Below are positions 47,024-59,930 of a stretch of DNA of 64,000 bases, in pieces. Each line of letters starts with the position of its first letter. Within the stretch, counting starts at the first letter, position 1. The position numbers were made by a program, and so were the translations under genes. The notes beneath the pieces were generated by a model. It had not been told where the DNA came from and ran no database searches. It saw only the letters and a list, made by a program, of their open reading frames with translations. Source of the stretch: Planococcus citri. Taxonomy: Eukaryota > Arthropoda > Insecta > Hemiptera > Pseudococcidae. Location: positions 21,502,559 to 21,566,558 of the forward strand of contig NC_088680.1 in assembly GCF_950023065.1 (NCBI RefSeq). The letters run 5' to 3'.

Positions 47024-48742
47024 TACTAATTACTAATTAGATATAATATGGTATTTGAATAGGTAGTAGTACTAAGTATAGAATTTTTTCAAAGGTTCAA
47101 CTTATTAATGACTTTTACACTGCATTTAATATACCTATGGATACCTATGAATTTTGATTTTAATTCAATGGAACCTCATAGTAAATAATTACTTATCCTA
47201 TTAAAGAGTCCACTGCGTGTTCATTACACTTGGTTCGAATTACCTTAGCTATTCACCATAAGCAACCGTGCTTGCACGAAAGTACAACTAATTGCATTTT
47301 TCAAAAATGTTACCGAAATCTTTGAATCAAAATACTAACTAAGTGCATAAATTATTACTTTTTGCTTAATTCATTTTTGAAGGGCTTACCTATACCTACC
47401 CACAAATTCAAAGTTACTTGGCCCACTAAAAAATCGAGATATTTTCTCTCACAAAGTCCATCATTCAAATTAGGTATCCATTTAACTAAATCTTTTCAAG
47501 TTGAAATTCCAAAAAAATTCTAACATTAAAATTTTTTATCAATAAAATTGATGTAATAATTTCTGTATTTTTCATCTGTTATTGAGCTTTGAATTATTTC
47601 TAAATAAGTAAATCTACCTAGACCTACCTCAGGTACAGGTTTTGCTTCGTTAATATGCACCCCTGCAATTTCAACAACTCCTGGAACCAGAGGACGAGGC
47701 ACATTGAAACTAAAATGTGAAAACAACAACATCAAACTGGTGTTTTTCGCAATTTCGTTAAGTCCTGGGGTATCTGCTCCAAACACTTGTTTTGCAACGT
47801 CTTCGACCCCAAACGAATAATAAAAATATACCATCTCAGTAAATAAATAGCAAAGAGTATTATATAATCGTTGATAAAACGTAGGATGACTGCGATTAAA
47901 CTCTGCATTAGTATTCGGGTACGGTATATAAGAAGGATTATTCGGATTACCCATACGATCAGCTGCCCAAGGAAACATGGAATTCAGACAAAATGCAATA
48001 TGGTACGCCTGAAACCTATTCACAAATCCTAAGGTCACATCTCCATGAAATACTTCGGTTATTACTAAATCGTAAGAATCGTTTGTTTTCAAGAATTTCT
48101 TCAATTTTTCGCATCTAAACATTTGTTCCATCAGCTCGACACCGCTTGAAAGCAGCGAATAGACTTGTAGAAAAGGATTACGACTTATGTCCTCGTCATT
48201 CAAAGTGAAACCTTCTTCTGGAAAGTTAGAGCATTCTGTAATATCGATATCGGTGAAATTCTTTTCCGATTTGTTCGTTGGGAATGGATTAATCACCGTT
48301 ACATTATGTCCTCTTCTGGCCAACTCCTTCGTGACTGATTGATATATGATGTAGTGGCTTTTGAGTTTCAATGGAAACACACCCAGAATATTGGCACATT
48401 GTGATCCGGTCACAAACACAAATAAAATAAACACTGTACAAATACTTTGTTTTACTCGCATAATTATTAACAGGACACTTAATTTACAAAGTAACTTGTA
48501 GCGTTGTTATAATATGTATTAACGAAATAGAACGTACTAAGTACCTATGTATAGGCATAAAAAGTAGAAGGGTCATATCAAATAATCCACCGAGATAATT
48601 TTCAAAAAGAAATCATTCAAAAAGGTGATATTCTACTTCATGTATCTAATTTTATAGGTATGTTTTTTGAAACGTGAAGTACCTAGGTACCTATTACCAA
48701 TGAATTGGGATTGAGATTAATGGATTTCGTGAACATAAAAAT

Positions 48743-51498
48743 TTAAGCCACTTTGGCGTCATTGCGATTTATTTTGATTTTTTTTTTTTTAGAATCACCG
48801 ACAATGACTGCAGGTTTCGAGTGAAAAAATAACCATAATTTTTTCAGCAAATATAAAATGAAAAATGTTGCGCCAAAAATGACAGTGATCAGAAAAACGA
48901 TGACATCCAGTAATAAATATTGATAAAGAGGCAAATCTACAGCAGCAGAACGTAAGTGGCGAGCTCCTTTATGTCGAATTACATACTCAATCCAATAAAT
49001 TGCGGTATCCATAGCAGACATGGGTCTATCTTTATATATTTTTGACAGTTTTTTCATATTTGTGGCGTATCTGTAAAATAAACGAGAGGTTTGGTTTGTA
49101 TAAATCCCACCAAAAAAATATTCATCTGCATATATCAATACTTTATGCAGTGTTTTTTACATATACTTAGGTATCTAATCTTCAAGCTTACTCAGGCTGT
49201 AAGACTTGCATAATTTTGGTGAGCACTGTATCATTGTTGATGTCAGAATAATCCAAAATCTCGGCTGCTCCATAGGCTCGTAATGATCGTAAGTTGAGCG
49301 TTTGATCATGAAACATTGGAATCCCTAAAACAGGCACGCCTTCGTAGATGGCTTCATTTAAACCCAAAGCTCCACCGTGGGCTATAAATAGTTTTACTTT
49401 GGGATGAGCTGTAGAAGATCACGACAATTTTACTGAAGATTTAAAGAAATTTGAGATTTCGATAAGTATATGTATATAGGCGTGTTAGAAGATTCAAACC
49501 TCGCAATTCAACATGAGCTTTCGAATTTTTCATAGGTAGGTATACAAATACTGTCAACTGCCCTAATTTTGCACTCTTTTTTTTAAACGTTTACCGGAAA
49601 TTTCTTCGTTTCCGAAATTAGGGTAGTTGACAGTTCCATACTGATTAAGAAAAGAAGTTCTCTCAGATTGCACACAACTCACCTAATATATCTCTTTGAG
49701 GCATCCACTTGGAGGTTAAAATTTGATCAGTTCTTTCTCGCAAATCACCATCCCATTTCCATATGACTCTTTGAGGTAGTCTTCTAAATGCTTTCAAGAA
49801 AGCGACTCGTTTTGATTCAGGCATAGTCTCCATTTTGAGCAAAGACCCCATACAAAAGTAAATCACTCCGTGTTCAGATTCACCAATGAATTTTTGAATG
49901 TCCTTTATGTGTGATCGGTAATGGTAATAAATAGGTAGATTGGTACAAATAAGTTACGCGATTAATTGCAAATAAAATCAAATAAATTCTCAAAAGAGCA
50001 TACCTATTCGGATAAAATAGAATGAAATGGATTTTCCCACAGATTTTGAAATGCTAGCTGGTAATATTTTTTTTGAGAGGAGGCCAACTAGACTAAATTC
50101 TCCCATAATTTTCACTTTACTATAGTTTTTTCAGTGCGACGCAAGTTGTTTCTCATGGTCGAAAATTCACGCGATGAAGTTTTTAAATCACTACCTTATT
50201 CCTAAATCCTCCAAAAGAGATGGAATTATAAATTCAGTTGAAAATTTATATTTTTGGCAGTTTCCAAATCCAACTTTTCTTTTTCAAAATTGTTTAAAAA
50301 AAACGATTTGTGCCATAATCAAAATTACTATACCTATTTTTTAATATTAAAAAATTGCCAAAAAGTCTGCTCTTTTTTTTGTCAAAATTCCCAAAAGTTT
50401 TGTTTTGTTTCTAAAATTTTAAGAAATTCTTACATTTTTCGAAATCAAGTTTTTCGGAAAAAATCATTCCGGGAATATTAATTTCAGTAGGTACCTACAC
50501 TACGTTAATCGAATTCGAGAATTCAGTAGTGGGTAATATTTCGGAAAAATTAAATTTCAAGTTCTATTCTCCTGCCGCCTTCTTTAGAGTTTTCACTTAA
50601 GATGAGTAGACAGCAGTCGTTAAGTATTGAACTTTCAATATTATAGGTACCTAATACTCACCTCAGGCAAACGTTTCGCTGGGGTAATTTGCAGTCCAGC
50701 AATTTCAATCATACCTGGAACTAAGGGAAGAGGAGCATTAAAGCTGAAATGCGAAAACATTAATATCAGACTTGTGTTTTTTGCTATTTCATCGAGTCTT
50801 GGAGTATCCACTCCAAATATTTTTCTGGCGACATCTTCAGTTCCATACGAATAATAGAAGTATAAAGTTTCAGCAAATAAATAACAAAGAGTATTGTACA
50901 ATCGTTGATAAAATGTAGGATGAAATCGATCAAATTCTTCATCAGTAAGCGGATACGGTATATAGGAAGGATTACTCGGATTACCCATACGATTACCTAT
51001 CCAAGGAAAAATGGAATTTGGACTGAATGCAATATGCTTTGCTTGAAATTTATGCACGAATCCTAAGGTAACATCGCCGTGATGTACTTCGGTGATTACC
51101 AAATCGTAGGAATAATTTGTTTTTAAGAATTGTTTCAGTTTTTCACACTCAAACATCAGTTTAATTATTTCAACGCCACCTGAAAGCAATATATTGGTTT
51201 GTGGGAATGGATTACGATATGTTAGTTTGTCATTTACAACGAAACGCCCCGGGAAGTTGAAGCATCCTGTTAGGTCGATATCAGTAAAATTCTGCTGAGC
51301 TGGGTTCGTTGGGAATGGATTAATCACTGTTACATTATGTCCTCTTCTAGCCAACTCCATCATGACAGATTTATAAACAATGTAATGACTTTTGAGTTTT
51401 AAAGGAAACACACCCAGAATATTGGCACATTTTAATTCCATCACAGATATTGATAAAATAAACATCGTACACATTGCTGGTATTACACTTACACTCAT
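48743..51498 (-). CDS. UGT6: UDP-glycosyltransferase, intact, with extended C-terminus
   Basis: Exons 50662-51498, 49683-49902, 49192-49408 and 48743-49070 join in phase to 533 residues. The start MSVSVIPAMCTMFILSISVM gives a signal peptide; a GTG- or ATG-like upstream extension (MFFKN) is possible but does not align with the paralogues. KSHY, KWMPQRDIL, HPKVKLFIAHGGALGLNEA and YWIEYVIRHKGARHLRSAAV are present. In the sugar-binding loop the usual FADQ is FHDQ. The membrane segment is followed by a longer tail than in the other copies: the position where paralogues stop after KKIN/KKID reads KIKIN then RNDAKVA and TAA. The dilysine ER-retrieval signal is therefore no longer terminal. Intron 2 contains a small hairpin element. 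Confidence 0.9.
49550..49633. repeat. Short hairpin element in UGT6 intron 2
   Basis: CTGTCAACTGCCCTAATTTTG faces CGAAATTAGGGTAGTTGACAG with about 40 T/A-rich bases between. It could be a miniature transposon reduced to its terminal repeats. Confidence 0.5.
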
Positions 51499-52580
51499 GT
51501 TTTTAAAAAACAATATAAAGTTACATTACATGCACTGAATCACTGTATGAATTATGAAGTAGTCCTCGGAGTAAATTTTTCTCGAAAGGAACATCCACTG
51601 ACTTGATTCAATGTCAGTGTAAATTTGAAGTTTTTCTGTGCACGAAGCAATCACAAATTATTTACTTAGCTATAGGTACTTTAAAATTGACAATTTCGTG
51701 TCAGTATAAATTCATATTTTATATCTCGTTATGTAATCTGCTTGAAGTGCGATTAGAAAATATCGCGATTTACTACACAGTACATACTTAATATACCCAA
51801 ACAAAACATGAAGTGCCTGCTTATACATTATCTGCCTGCGTATTCTACCTAACGAAATTAAAATTTCATTCACGTGGAAAAAAATCGAAATCATTGGAAT
51901 CGCTGAAATAGGGAGCTCTACGTGAATGGTTTTAATATGCGAACCCAAAGTTCCATCATACACCAACAAGTCAAATACCAAGTGCCAAATTTCATTTTTT
52001 TTTAAATTTTTGGCGAATTTTTAAAAATTTAAATTTGACACAAATCAAAATAATTTTGTGAAATTCAAGTAGAAAGATGTTTAGTTTACACTCAATTTTT
52101 GGAATTTCAAATTCACTGATGGTGATTTCGAACAGTTTATATCTGAACCCTGTATCTCGATCTGCAGATTTTCTAGTCAAGGAAGAACCCCATGTGAATA
52201 AACGCCTAGTCTCAAGTTCAACACCTATGACTTTAATAATCGTCTTTTTTATGGTCTTTCAAATCGATTCAGAGAGATTTTTTTTAAACCGTCTCTTTCA
52301 CTTTAAATTCAAATTTTTATTCGTGATCTTTTTTGAATAAATAAATTGTTGATCCTGAATCCGTCAGCATTAGAAACTGAAAGGCTCATTTAGGTACTTC
52401 GGTGCACATCTTATTTTCCACCTTGCCAACTGATTAGTGGCGTCAGTTTATTACGTTAAAAGAGAACATCTCGCAAAAATCACAGGTCTTATTTTTTTGC
52501 TCAATACCAAATTTTGTTAGTGACTTTTGGTACGTTTAAATTTTTTTAAAATTGCACAGCCTAGTTGAAAAGAAATGTTC
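51499..52580. other. Spacer between UGT6 and the SLC46 gene, no gene seen
   Basis: AT-rich spacer between the start of UGT6 and the 3' end of the transporter gene. ORFs of 62-89 codons on both strands overlap each other and show no family motif. Includes the upstream region of UGT6, with no clear TATA box. Confidence 0.45.
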
Positions 52581-55500
52581 CTATTTTGAATCAAGCATTC
52601 GTTTCCCTTCTTCTTCAATGACCACTTTTTCTTTTTCTAATCTTTGACTAATAAAATATGACACACTGCAACAAAAAAAATCCAAGAGGATCACATAGGT
52701 TAGTACAATCATATAAAAACCTACATTCGTTTAAAATTAAATATTTAAGTAGGTACATAATATACATACCTATATGTAATGCAATAAGTTCAAAGCATAT
52801 TTACCAATATAATAAGACGACGATTGTATCTAAAGAAATGCTCGATAAAAAGAAAGCTGAAGGAAAAGTATCCAAAGTAGCTTCGAAAATCCCATTATAA
52901 ACCGGATGACATATTGGAATTAATAACGTAAACATTCCAGTAACAGAACTCAAACGACCTGCAATTGTACATAAAATTATTAGTTTCTCCATGAAAATAA
53001 AAATTAACATCGAACTGAAATTTTACAAAAAAACCATCTGGTTTGTAGAACTTACCAAGTTCGTCACTTTTGTAAAATTTACTCAAGAATGATAAGCTAA
53101 CTGATAAGGCGGTGCCGTGAAAAACATCAAAAATTGGAACTGCGAGTAAAAAAAAAGACAAAAATGTAACAAAAAGGTGGACATGGGCTCTCTAATTTAC
53201 TGGTATCCATAGTGATAATTATGCAAGAATTGGAAGAGCGAAATAAGTGTTACACTTTACCTGCATAAAGATGCCAAGTTTTATAAGCAAAAAGGTATCC
53301 AATAACTGCGATCGTGTCCCATAATCCAGCAAATACGCCAATTATTCCGTCATGTATTTTTAAAATCTTGCTCAGAATAATGCTACAAAAAACGCTTCCT
53401 AGAACATAAAAAAATAGAACATACAATATTGTAAGTATATGTACAATTATTATACTCAGGTACCAATTCAATTTGATGATTTTCATTTCACAAGTACCTA
53501 GGTACATTAATCACGACTTAATTTAAAGATGGCCAAAAGAGAGAAGAGGGTAATAAGCAATCAAAATGTTATAATATGTATTATACCTAATGGGGGAAAA
53601 TATGGGTAAAAAGCTGAATCTAAAACATCTCGATTTATTGTTATCGTGTTTAGAGTTACCTTGGCCAGAAATTGCACGAGTCCTTGAAAATTAATGGTTC
53701 GCGAAATAAAAAAAATTGTGAATTTTGACCAACTTCAGTAAAGATTATTTGAGTTGAAAGTCATTCGAATAAAATTTTTTGCTTTGGAGGTGCCTCCGAG
53801 GGGAGATATGTGACCTCAAATAGGGCATTGGGAAAAATTGTTCAGTCCCAAAAGATGATATCGAAGATATTAGACCATTGCTATCAAAATTCGAGACCAC
53901 CTTTATGGTTCTACTGAACGATTAAAAGTTTGTAAATTAATTCCGAATCACTTGCTTACATTTAATCAAAAAAAAAAAAATTGAGAAAAAAATCTAAAAT
54001 TTAGTTGATAGGTTCTTATAAAATTAAAAAAAAAAATGAAAATCAAAAAATAGAAATTCCAATCTATTAAAATTTCAAAAAAATACTGTGCAAGAAAATT
54101 CAAGAAAATTTTTACAAATTGCAAAATTTGAAAGTTTAGAAAACATTGAAGATTTAGAAAATCTTAATCAAGCCCCTAGAAATCTAAATATTTTTGGACC
54201 AGAGTAATCTAAATTAAAAGAACATGTAAAAATAGTTCACTAACCAAATTTTCAGCTGTCAGGAGTGCATTTTTCGATTTTTAGTGAGTTTTTTGGAAAT
54301 TAAATTCCAGTCAAAAATTCAAAAAAATCAAAATTTTATCAAATTTCCACCTAAAAAGTTGATGTTTAGCAAAAGTACCATTTTTGAACTCCTTAAATCG
54401 ATTGAAAGCAGTTTCAAACCATTTTGAACAGTTTTGGAGCCTCCAGTTGGTTTGGTGGATATTCGAAAGTTGAACATTCCACAAAACTATACCCAATGAA
54501 GTTATACAGCTAAAATTGAGTTTATACCACAATTTTAACATTCTGATGAGTCGATTTGTGATAGTTTAAACCTATTTTAGAGCCTCCAGCAACTTTTTAG
54601 AAATTCTAGTTCTCCAAAAAAATGTCATAAAATCTTTCAAAGAACTGCTCAAAACGGTTTGAGACTGTTTTCAATAGATTCGATTCGAATGGACGAAAAT
54701 GGGATACTTATAACATAACATATAAAGTTTCAGCTTTTTATATAAATTAGGTCAAATCTGGATTTTTTTTTACATCTTTGGGGTAAATTTGATTTTCAAA
54801 AATCTACCATCAAACTTGAAAATTGTTTTATAAAAAAAAATTATAATAAAAATAAAAAATTCTGAGAAATGTAAAAATGTTTAGGTATAGGAACTTGAAA
54901 TAAAACTTAGACGTAGGTATCCAAAAAACCTAACAATTCAAGACGTCTAAAAAAATAAAAAGTCTGAGAATGTCTGAGTCATTTTACGAATAATTATAAA
55001 AAACCCATTCAAATGAATGACGGAGAAAAATTGCTGCAAAAATTGAGAAAATTTGTCAAGTAAGTCAAGTATAGCTTTTAGCTTACCCATCTGTGATGTG
55101 GATACCTACACACCCTTCTCTCCAAAAAGATTTTCTCTAGCATGGAGTTTGAAATTTTTCCACTTGTAAAAAAATGATTTTTTTCTCAGAGATTTACTTT
55201 AATTCGTTTATTTTCTCAGATGCGGGCTCATTTAACCGAATCTTTTAAAAAAGAGCCAATAGTTATCTGAATATCAAATCAAATCAAATTGGCATACGAA
55301 TTACCCAAAAATACTTTTTTCTTACATTATGGCTCCTATTTTCCAAGTCATTCTCATACGGTAAGATTTATACCTATTTTAAAATTACCTAATCGATTTA
55401 ATTTGCATAATGACTCACCTATGGCAACGCCAATGTATCGATATACAATATAAGTGCTGAATTCACGTTCATCCCAATGAAATTTATACCTTAGAAATAG

Positions 55501-56439
55501 GTACAAAATGGCTTTTTCTCCTGAAATCAAAAATTAAAAATTAAAATCATTTTCATAATTAATTTCTACCTTCCAGTGAATAAAATTATACTTTCAAACG
55601 AATATGCAATTTAAATTACCTTGAGTCGCGAAAGATATCAACGTGTAAATACTCAGCAATATCACCACCACAATCCTGCCCCTGCCGAGACTCTTTTTAA
55701 ACACAACTTTGAAACTATCCACGATTTTCATCACGCTGAATATTTTACTAAAACTAAGCTTTTTATCAACTTGTACCGAAATATCGCGAACAAAAACCAG
55801 AGCTAAAATCAAAGCTGCGATAGAAGACACGAAACAAAACAAGTAGGTGTAAAAGAACCCAATTCTACGCAAAATAAATCCACTGCCACCGTATCCCATT
55901 AAATCAGCCAACGTCCTGGCACCCAGCAGCATTCCCATTCTCATGGTACGACTTTCTACAGAGGATACATCCCAAATATACATTTGACCTGCCAAAGACA
56001 TCAATATAATTCCTCCAGACATCATTTCAACGATAATATTCGAGTACACAGCTGTTTGAGGCATCCAAGACCAGAAATGAGAATGCAAGCAGCCGAATAA
56101 AGCTTGAATTATTTGGCCAATTATTGGTAGGAATATCAGAGGTCGTCTACGTCTGCCAGCTTCGTCGCTCCAGGAAGTTGCGAATATTGAAAAAAATGTA
56201 CAAACGAATAGCATTATGAAGCGATAGAACGAATTCATTTCGGTGGCAAAAAGGACTCCTTGTTTTTCATCGTCGCAAAGGGTGTTCAAATCTGGCTCGA
56301 AAGTGGCATTGAAACGACATTTCTTCTGTAGAAGTAGATTGGTGTTTGTACCATCCAAGATTATGTAGATGGCCCAGTACAGAAAATACGCAGGTTCGAC
56401 TGTTATCACTTTTAAAAACCGAAGTAAATTTTTCGACAT
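52581..56439 (-). CDS. SLC46-type major facilitator transporter
   Basis: Six exons, 55620-56439, 55419-55520, 53261-53398, 53056-53139, 52805-52958 and 52581-52665, with GT-AG borders and matching phases (1,1,1,1,2), give 460 residues. Exon 1 encodes the N-terminal half: ITVEPAYFLY in the first membrane segment, a cysteine-containing lumenal loop (KKCRF, TLCDDE), DEAGRRRRPL (the MFS motif between segments 2 and 3), SGG, and YIWDVSSVESRTMRMGM. These are hallmarks of the SLC46 family, which includes the proton-coupled folate transporter and lysosomal relatives. Exons 2-6 supply the remaining membrane segments, with LSKFYKSDELG and GRLSSVTGMF around segments 9-10. The tail is short and charged (EKEKVVIEEEGKR). 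The start is the ATG at 56437-56439. Intron 2 is 2.0 kb, the others short. Substrate unknown. Confidence 0.85.
53399..55418. other. Long intron 2 of the SLC46 gene
   Basis: Two kilobases of A/T-rich intron. Around 54245-54560 there are weak matches to foldback-2 sequence (ATTTTCAGCTGTCAGG, ATTTTTCGATTTTTAG), suggesting an old, decayed insertion. No coding sequence recognised. Confidence 0.4.
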
Positions 56440-57985
56440 GTTTAACACTCTCGACACCGGTAAAAAAATAATAAATTGGAAAAAAATTAAATTATCACGT
56501 CGCAGACAAAAAATAAATCACGTTTGATCGATTGTGAATTTTCCAAGAATATTACAAATTCGAATAGGTACTTTCAAAATCTCAGACTATTTGTAAATCG
56601 ATTAAAAAAAAAAAAAAAACTATTCACGACCGAAAATTGGTATGTAATAAAAATCCACAAGTCACGAGAACATTTAAAAATAAAAATACATTAACTTTGT
56701 TCAACGATTTCACACTCGCGGCCAAACACATTTAACTATATCTTAATAGGTTAGAACACTGTAATAGAATAGATTGAAATACAAATGAAACACACTTTAA
56801 ACTAAGAATCATTTGAAATTCGCGCAAAAATTATTCGCACCGACGTAAATTACGTGACTGGTTGGGAAAATCATATTTTCTACAAGCACCAATGGAAAGA
56901 AAAAATTCACCAAGTCACGATAAACCAGTACCTACTTGTCAATATTTCACATCCACGAAACCAGTTAGGTACAAAATATGTAAATAAACTGGAGACATTT
57001 CTATTTAATATAATAATTTGACTAAAAGCAAACGACCGAATGGTGATAGAATGAATGGGTACAAATTAGATCATCGAAATCGGATATTCTACCTGTATAG
57101 TTTTAGACAAAAAAAAACCCATTGAAGCGGAGTATTCACGCACATAAATATTGGCATAAGGTATTCCCACATGGTAAGTCTGAGTCTGACAGGTGCCTGG
57201 TTTTTTTTGAATGAATGAATGGCTGAGATTAAAAAACAAGTTTCAATACTTCCGCAACGAGAATAATAATTGTGCGTTATGAAGTACCTATTGTGAGCCT
57301 ATATTTAGCTTTTAGGCGTAAATTATTGCAATGTGTTATTGTTAACTTACAATTAAATGTAATTACATGAGAGATACCTATATGCGATGTATCTAATAAT
57401 AATTTATCGATACGCAGATTAGTAAATTGTTTTGCATATCGAGAGCTTAGAAGGAAGAATCGAGTGAATCATCGATCAGATTTTTTGTTATTTGAAAGTT
57501 TGATCAATAGATGATGATTTTATGCCCGATTGTGACAAAACGAAAATTTTACCGGGGTTCGTGGAAAATGAAATACGTATCTATCATCAAATTTACGTGT
57601 GTACCTAACTACCTATAGTCGATTTTTCTGACTCATTTAGGTACTTGCATCCGGATTCACATTTTTGATTTTCTCTGTTTTCGATTTTTTTTTTCAAATT
57701 CCCAATATAATGAACAAAACCTTTTTTAAACACAATAAATAGCTTCACATCATTTACAAAATCTTTTCATTTCATAAAATAACAAGTACCTATGCTAGGG
57801 CTGTTGTTACTTAATCTTTAATCTAATGTTCATTTTTTGTTTTAGGTCTTGTTTTTGTATTTTAAAATGTTACTTTTTTCAAACTTTTGAGAAATTGATT
57901 TTAAAAAACTTAGGAATATGATCAATCACATTACAGGAATGAGGAATGGTAAAAAAAAACTACTTTCTGACAAATCAAAAATAGA
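56440..57985. other. Upstream region of the SLC46 gene, no gene seen
   Basis: AT-rich sequence without ORFs of interest. Presumably contains the SLC46 promoter, but no core motif stands out. Confidence 0.4.
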
Positions 57986-57994
57986 ATTCCAAAA

Positions 57995-58954
57995 GGGGAA
58001 ATACATATTTTTTGCACGACGAAAAAGGGCGTCATCACGACAAGCATTTTTTCGTTCATAAAAGATGAATGAACGACGAAAAATTATGAAGTTCCACGCC
58101 AGATGAAGCCCGACAATAAAGTATTTATGAACGACTACGATTTAATAACGGGATAAGCAGTATTCACGACAAAATAATTTCATTCACGACAGAACATCAG
58201 TTCAAATACAATAATATTTTGTATAAATTCTGACAAATAATCAACTGAGGGTTTCTTTCAAAAAAATTTGAGTGAAATTGTAACTCAGTAGAAGAGAACC
58301 AAATTGGCCTATGCAAAGCGAGGGCAAAATCTTAGGGAAAAAATGAAAATTTTGAGGATAGATCGGCGATTTTGTCGGCAAATGAATGATAATTAAATAC
58401 ATGATTGTAAAAAATTTGAATTTTTGAAAACTAAAACTAAAATATTGTTGGAATTTTTGTATTTTTCTAACTTTCTTGAATTTCTCATAATTTCCAAGTT
58501 TTTCCTACTTTCGCGAAACCGGAGGGGGGGGGCAAACTGTCACCCATCAGCCCACTTTCATTTTGTCCCTGAGGTCAAAAGAGGAAGAGGGGTTGCCCAT
58601 CAAAGCCCACAAAACATTACTTCTATAAACAGCAATTTTTTACATACCTACTTCGTTTTTTTGGCATCATTTTAATATTTTTTGAACATTTATTTCTATC
58701 GGTGAAATGCCTGTTTTTGATAGAAAAATTTTGTCGTGCATTGCCTTATATAGCAGTTGAAAGTAATAAAATGTCGTGAATTTTTTAATTCGTCGTTTGA
58801 TACATTATTTTGTCGTTGGAGTACCTTTTATGTCGGGGTAAGCTCTTTATTGTCGGGAATTTCCAATTTAGTCGTGGTAATGATTTTTCTGGCGTGAAAG
58901 TGCCTATGCTTGTCGTGCTGACGCCCTTTCTTGTCGTGGTATTAAATCACACCC
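57995..58954. mobile_element. 960-bp ACGAC-motif element, copy 2
   Basis: Begins GGGGAAATACAT...GCACGACG and ends GTCGTGGTATTAAATCACACCC, matching the ends of copy 1 (6991-7592). ATTCCAAAA stands directly before (57986-57994) and after (58955-58963): a perfect 9-bp target duplication. The left third has spaced ACGAC motifs (GCACGACG, ATCACGACAAG, GAACGACG, TTCACGACA) and the right third the complement (TTGTCGTG, ATGTCGTGA, TTCGTCGTT, TTAGTCGTGG). The middle 400 bases are unrelated to copy 1. No transposase. Confidence 0.82.
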
Positions 58955-59231
58955 ATTCCAAAATAATGAAAACAAAAATTTTAAGAGCTGAAGTTGATAT
59001 AGTGCATACTGCCTTCATCGCCATAGGGGATGATTACTTTATGAACCCCTTAAACTGAAAAGTTTGGTAATGTGTTATTTACAAGTGGCAGATAGGCGAA
59101 TATGTCATTAATTTTGTCCGCACTCACAGCCCGGCAGCGAGCTGTATATTTAAATAGGGAGAAATGCAGACAAAGCCTTTGGTATGTGATCACCTGATGA
59201 TCACAAACAATTATTATGTAGGGGTGTTTTG

Positions 59232-59930
59232 CCCATTGACTTTTTAGATATGGACTGCTAGCGGCCCATAAGCTTAACATATGGCTATTGTCTTGAACAT
59301 AGTAAGTCGAGGGTTATGATCTGCACATGTGCCAGCTCTGTTGTGACGTTATACCACCCAGGTAAAGTTACACAGAGGTGCGGGAGGTATAATGTCGTCA
59401 CCTGGTACTAGGGAACTACATATAACCCAGGTATGTCAGACGGCCATTTTGTTCCTGGTTTGACGAACTTAGCATTGCAGTATATGGGAATTCGGCAAAC
59501 TTTAACCACGTATATTCAAAACTGTGCACTTTTACAACTTTATTGAATGAGCTTTCCAATGGTATGCTACATGTATCAATTGAAATACATTTAATTGTTT
59601 TGAATTTCAGTCATTTTTCAGCACTTCATTTTTGGGTTAAAAATAGTTTGAAATTGTGTGAAATTCACAGCATGTGCTCTAATTCAATGATTACTTTCAT
59701 TCTATGCCAGAAATTCCATCATAAAAACCTTGAATCGAAAAACAACAATTTTTTTTCGTGAGGAACAAAATGGGAGTCTGACATACCCGGGTTACAGTAC
59801 CTTCCTGGTACGACATCATTTTTCAGATTCCGGCATGTGCAGAAGCCAAACCTCGACTAACTGATGAACTATGTTCAAGACCATTGGCTTATGTACTGCT
59901 AGCAGTCCATATCTAAAAAGTCAATGGTTT
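59232..59930. mobile_element. ~0.7-kb foldback element
   Basis: CCATTGACTTTTTAGATATG and GACTGCTAGC on the left are mirrored at 59897-59927; the arms continue through CTTGAACATAGT, the GCACATGTGCC hairpin and CAGGTATGTCAGAC/GTCTGACATACCCG near the middle. No coding sequence; ends approximate. Confidence 0.65.

Larger units (their letters stand above)
44744..48461 (-). pseudogene. UGT5: UDP-glycosyltransferase with a transposon inside exon 2
   Basis: Exon 1 47628-48461 (278 codons, start MRVKQSICTVF) is open. Exon 2 45508-46450 is split by a 713-bp insertion at 45596-46308; without it and its 4-bp duplication the exon would be 226 nt, two codons longer than the paralogues (DLRDKHKTDR for DLQGKTDQ), and in frame. 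Exons 3 (45141-45357) and 4 (44744-45032) are open: HPNVKLFISHGGALGLNEA, GIPMFADQTLN, YWIEYVIRHKG, membrane segment, KKIN tail. Read straight through, translation stops six codons into the inserted DNA, after about 325 residues and before the UDP-sugar site. The otherwise undamaged 521-codon frame suggests a young disruption. Intron 1 also holds a MITE. Confidence 0.85.
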
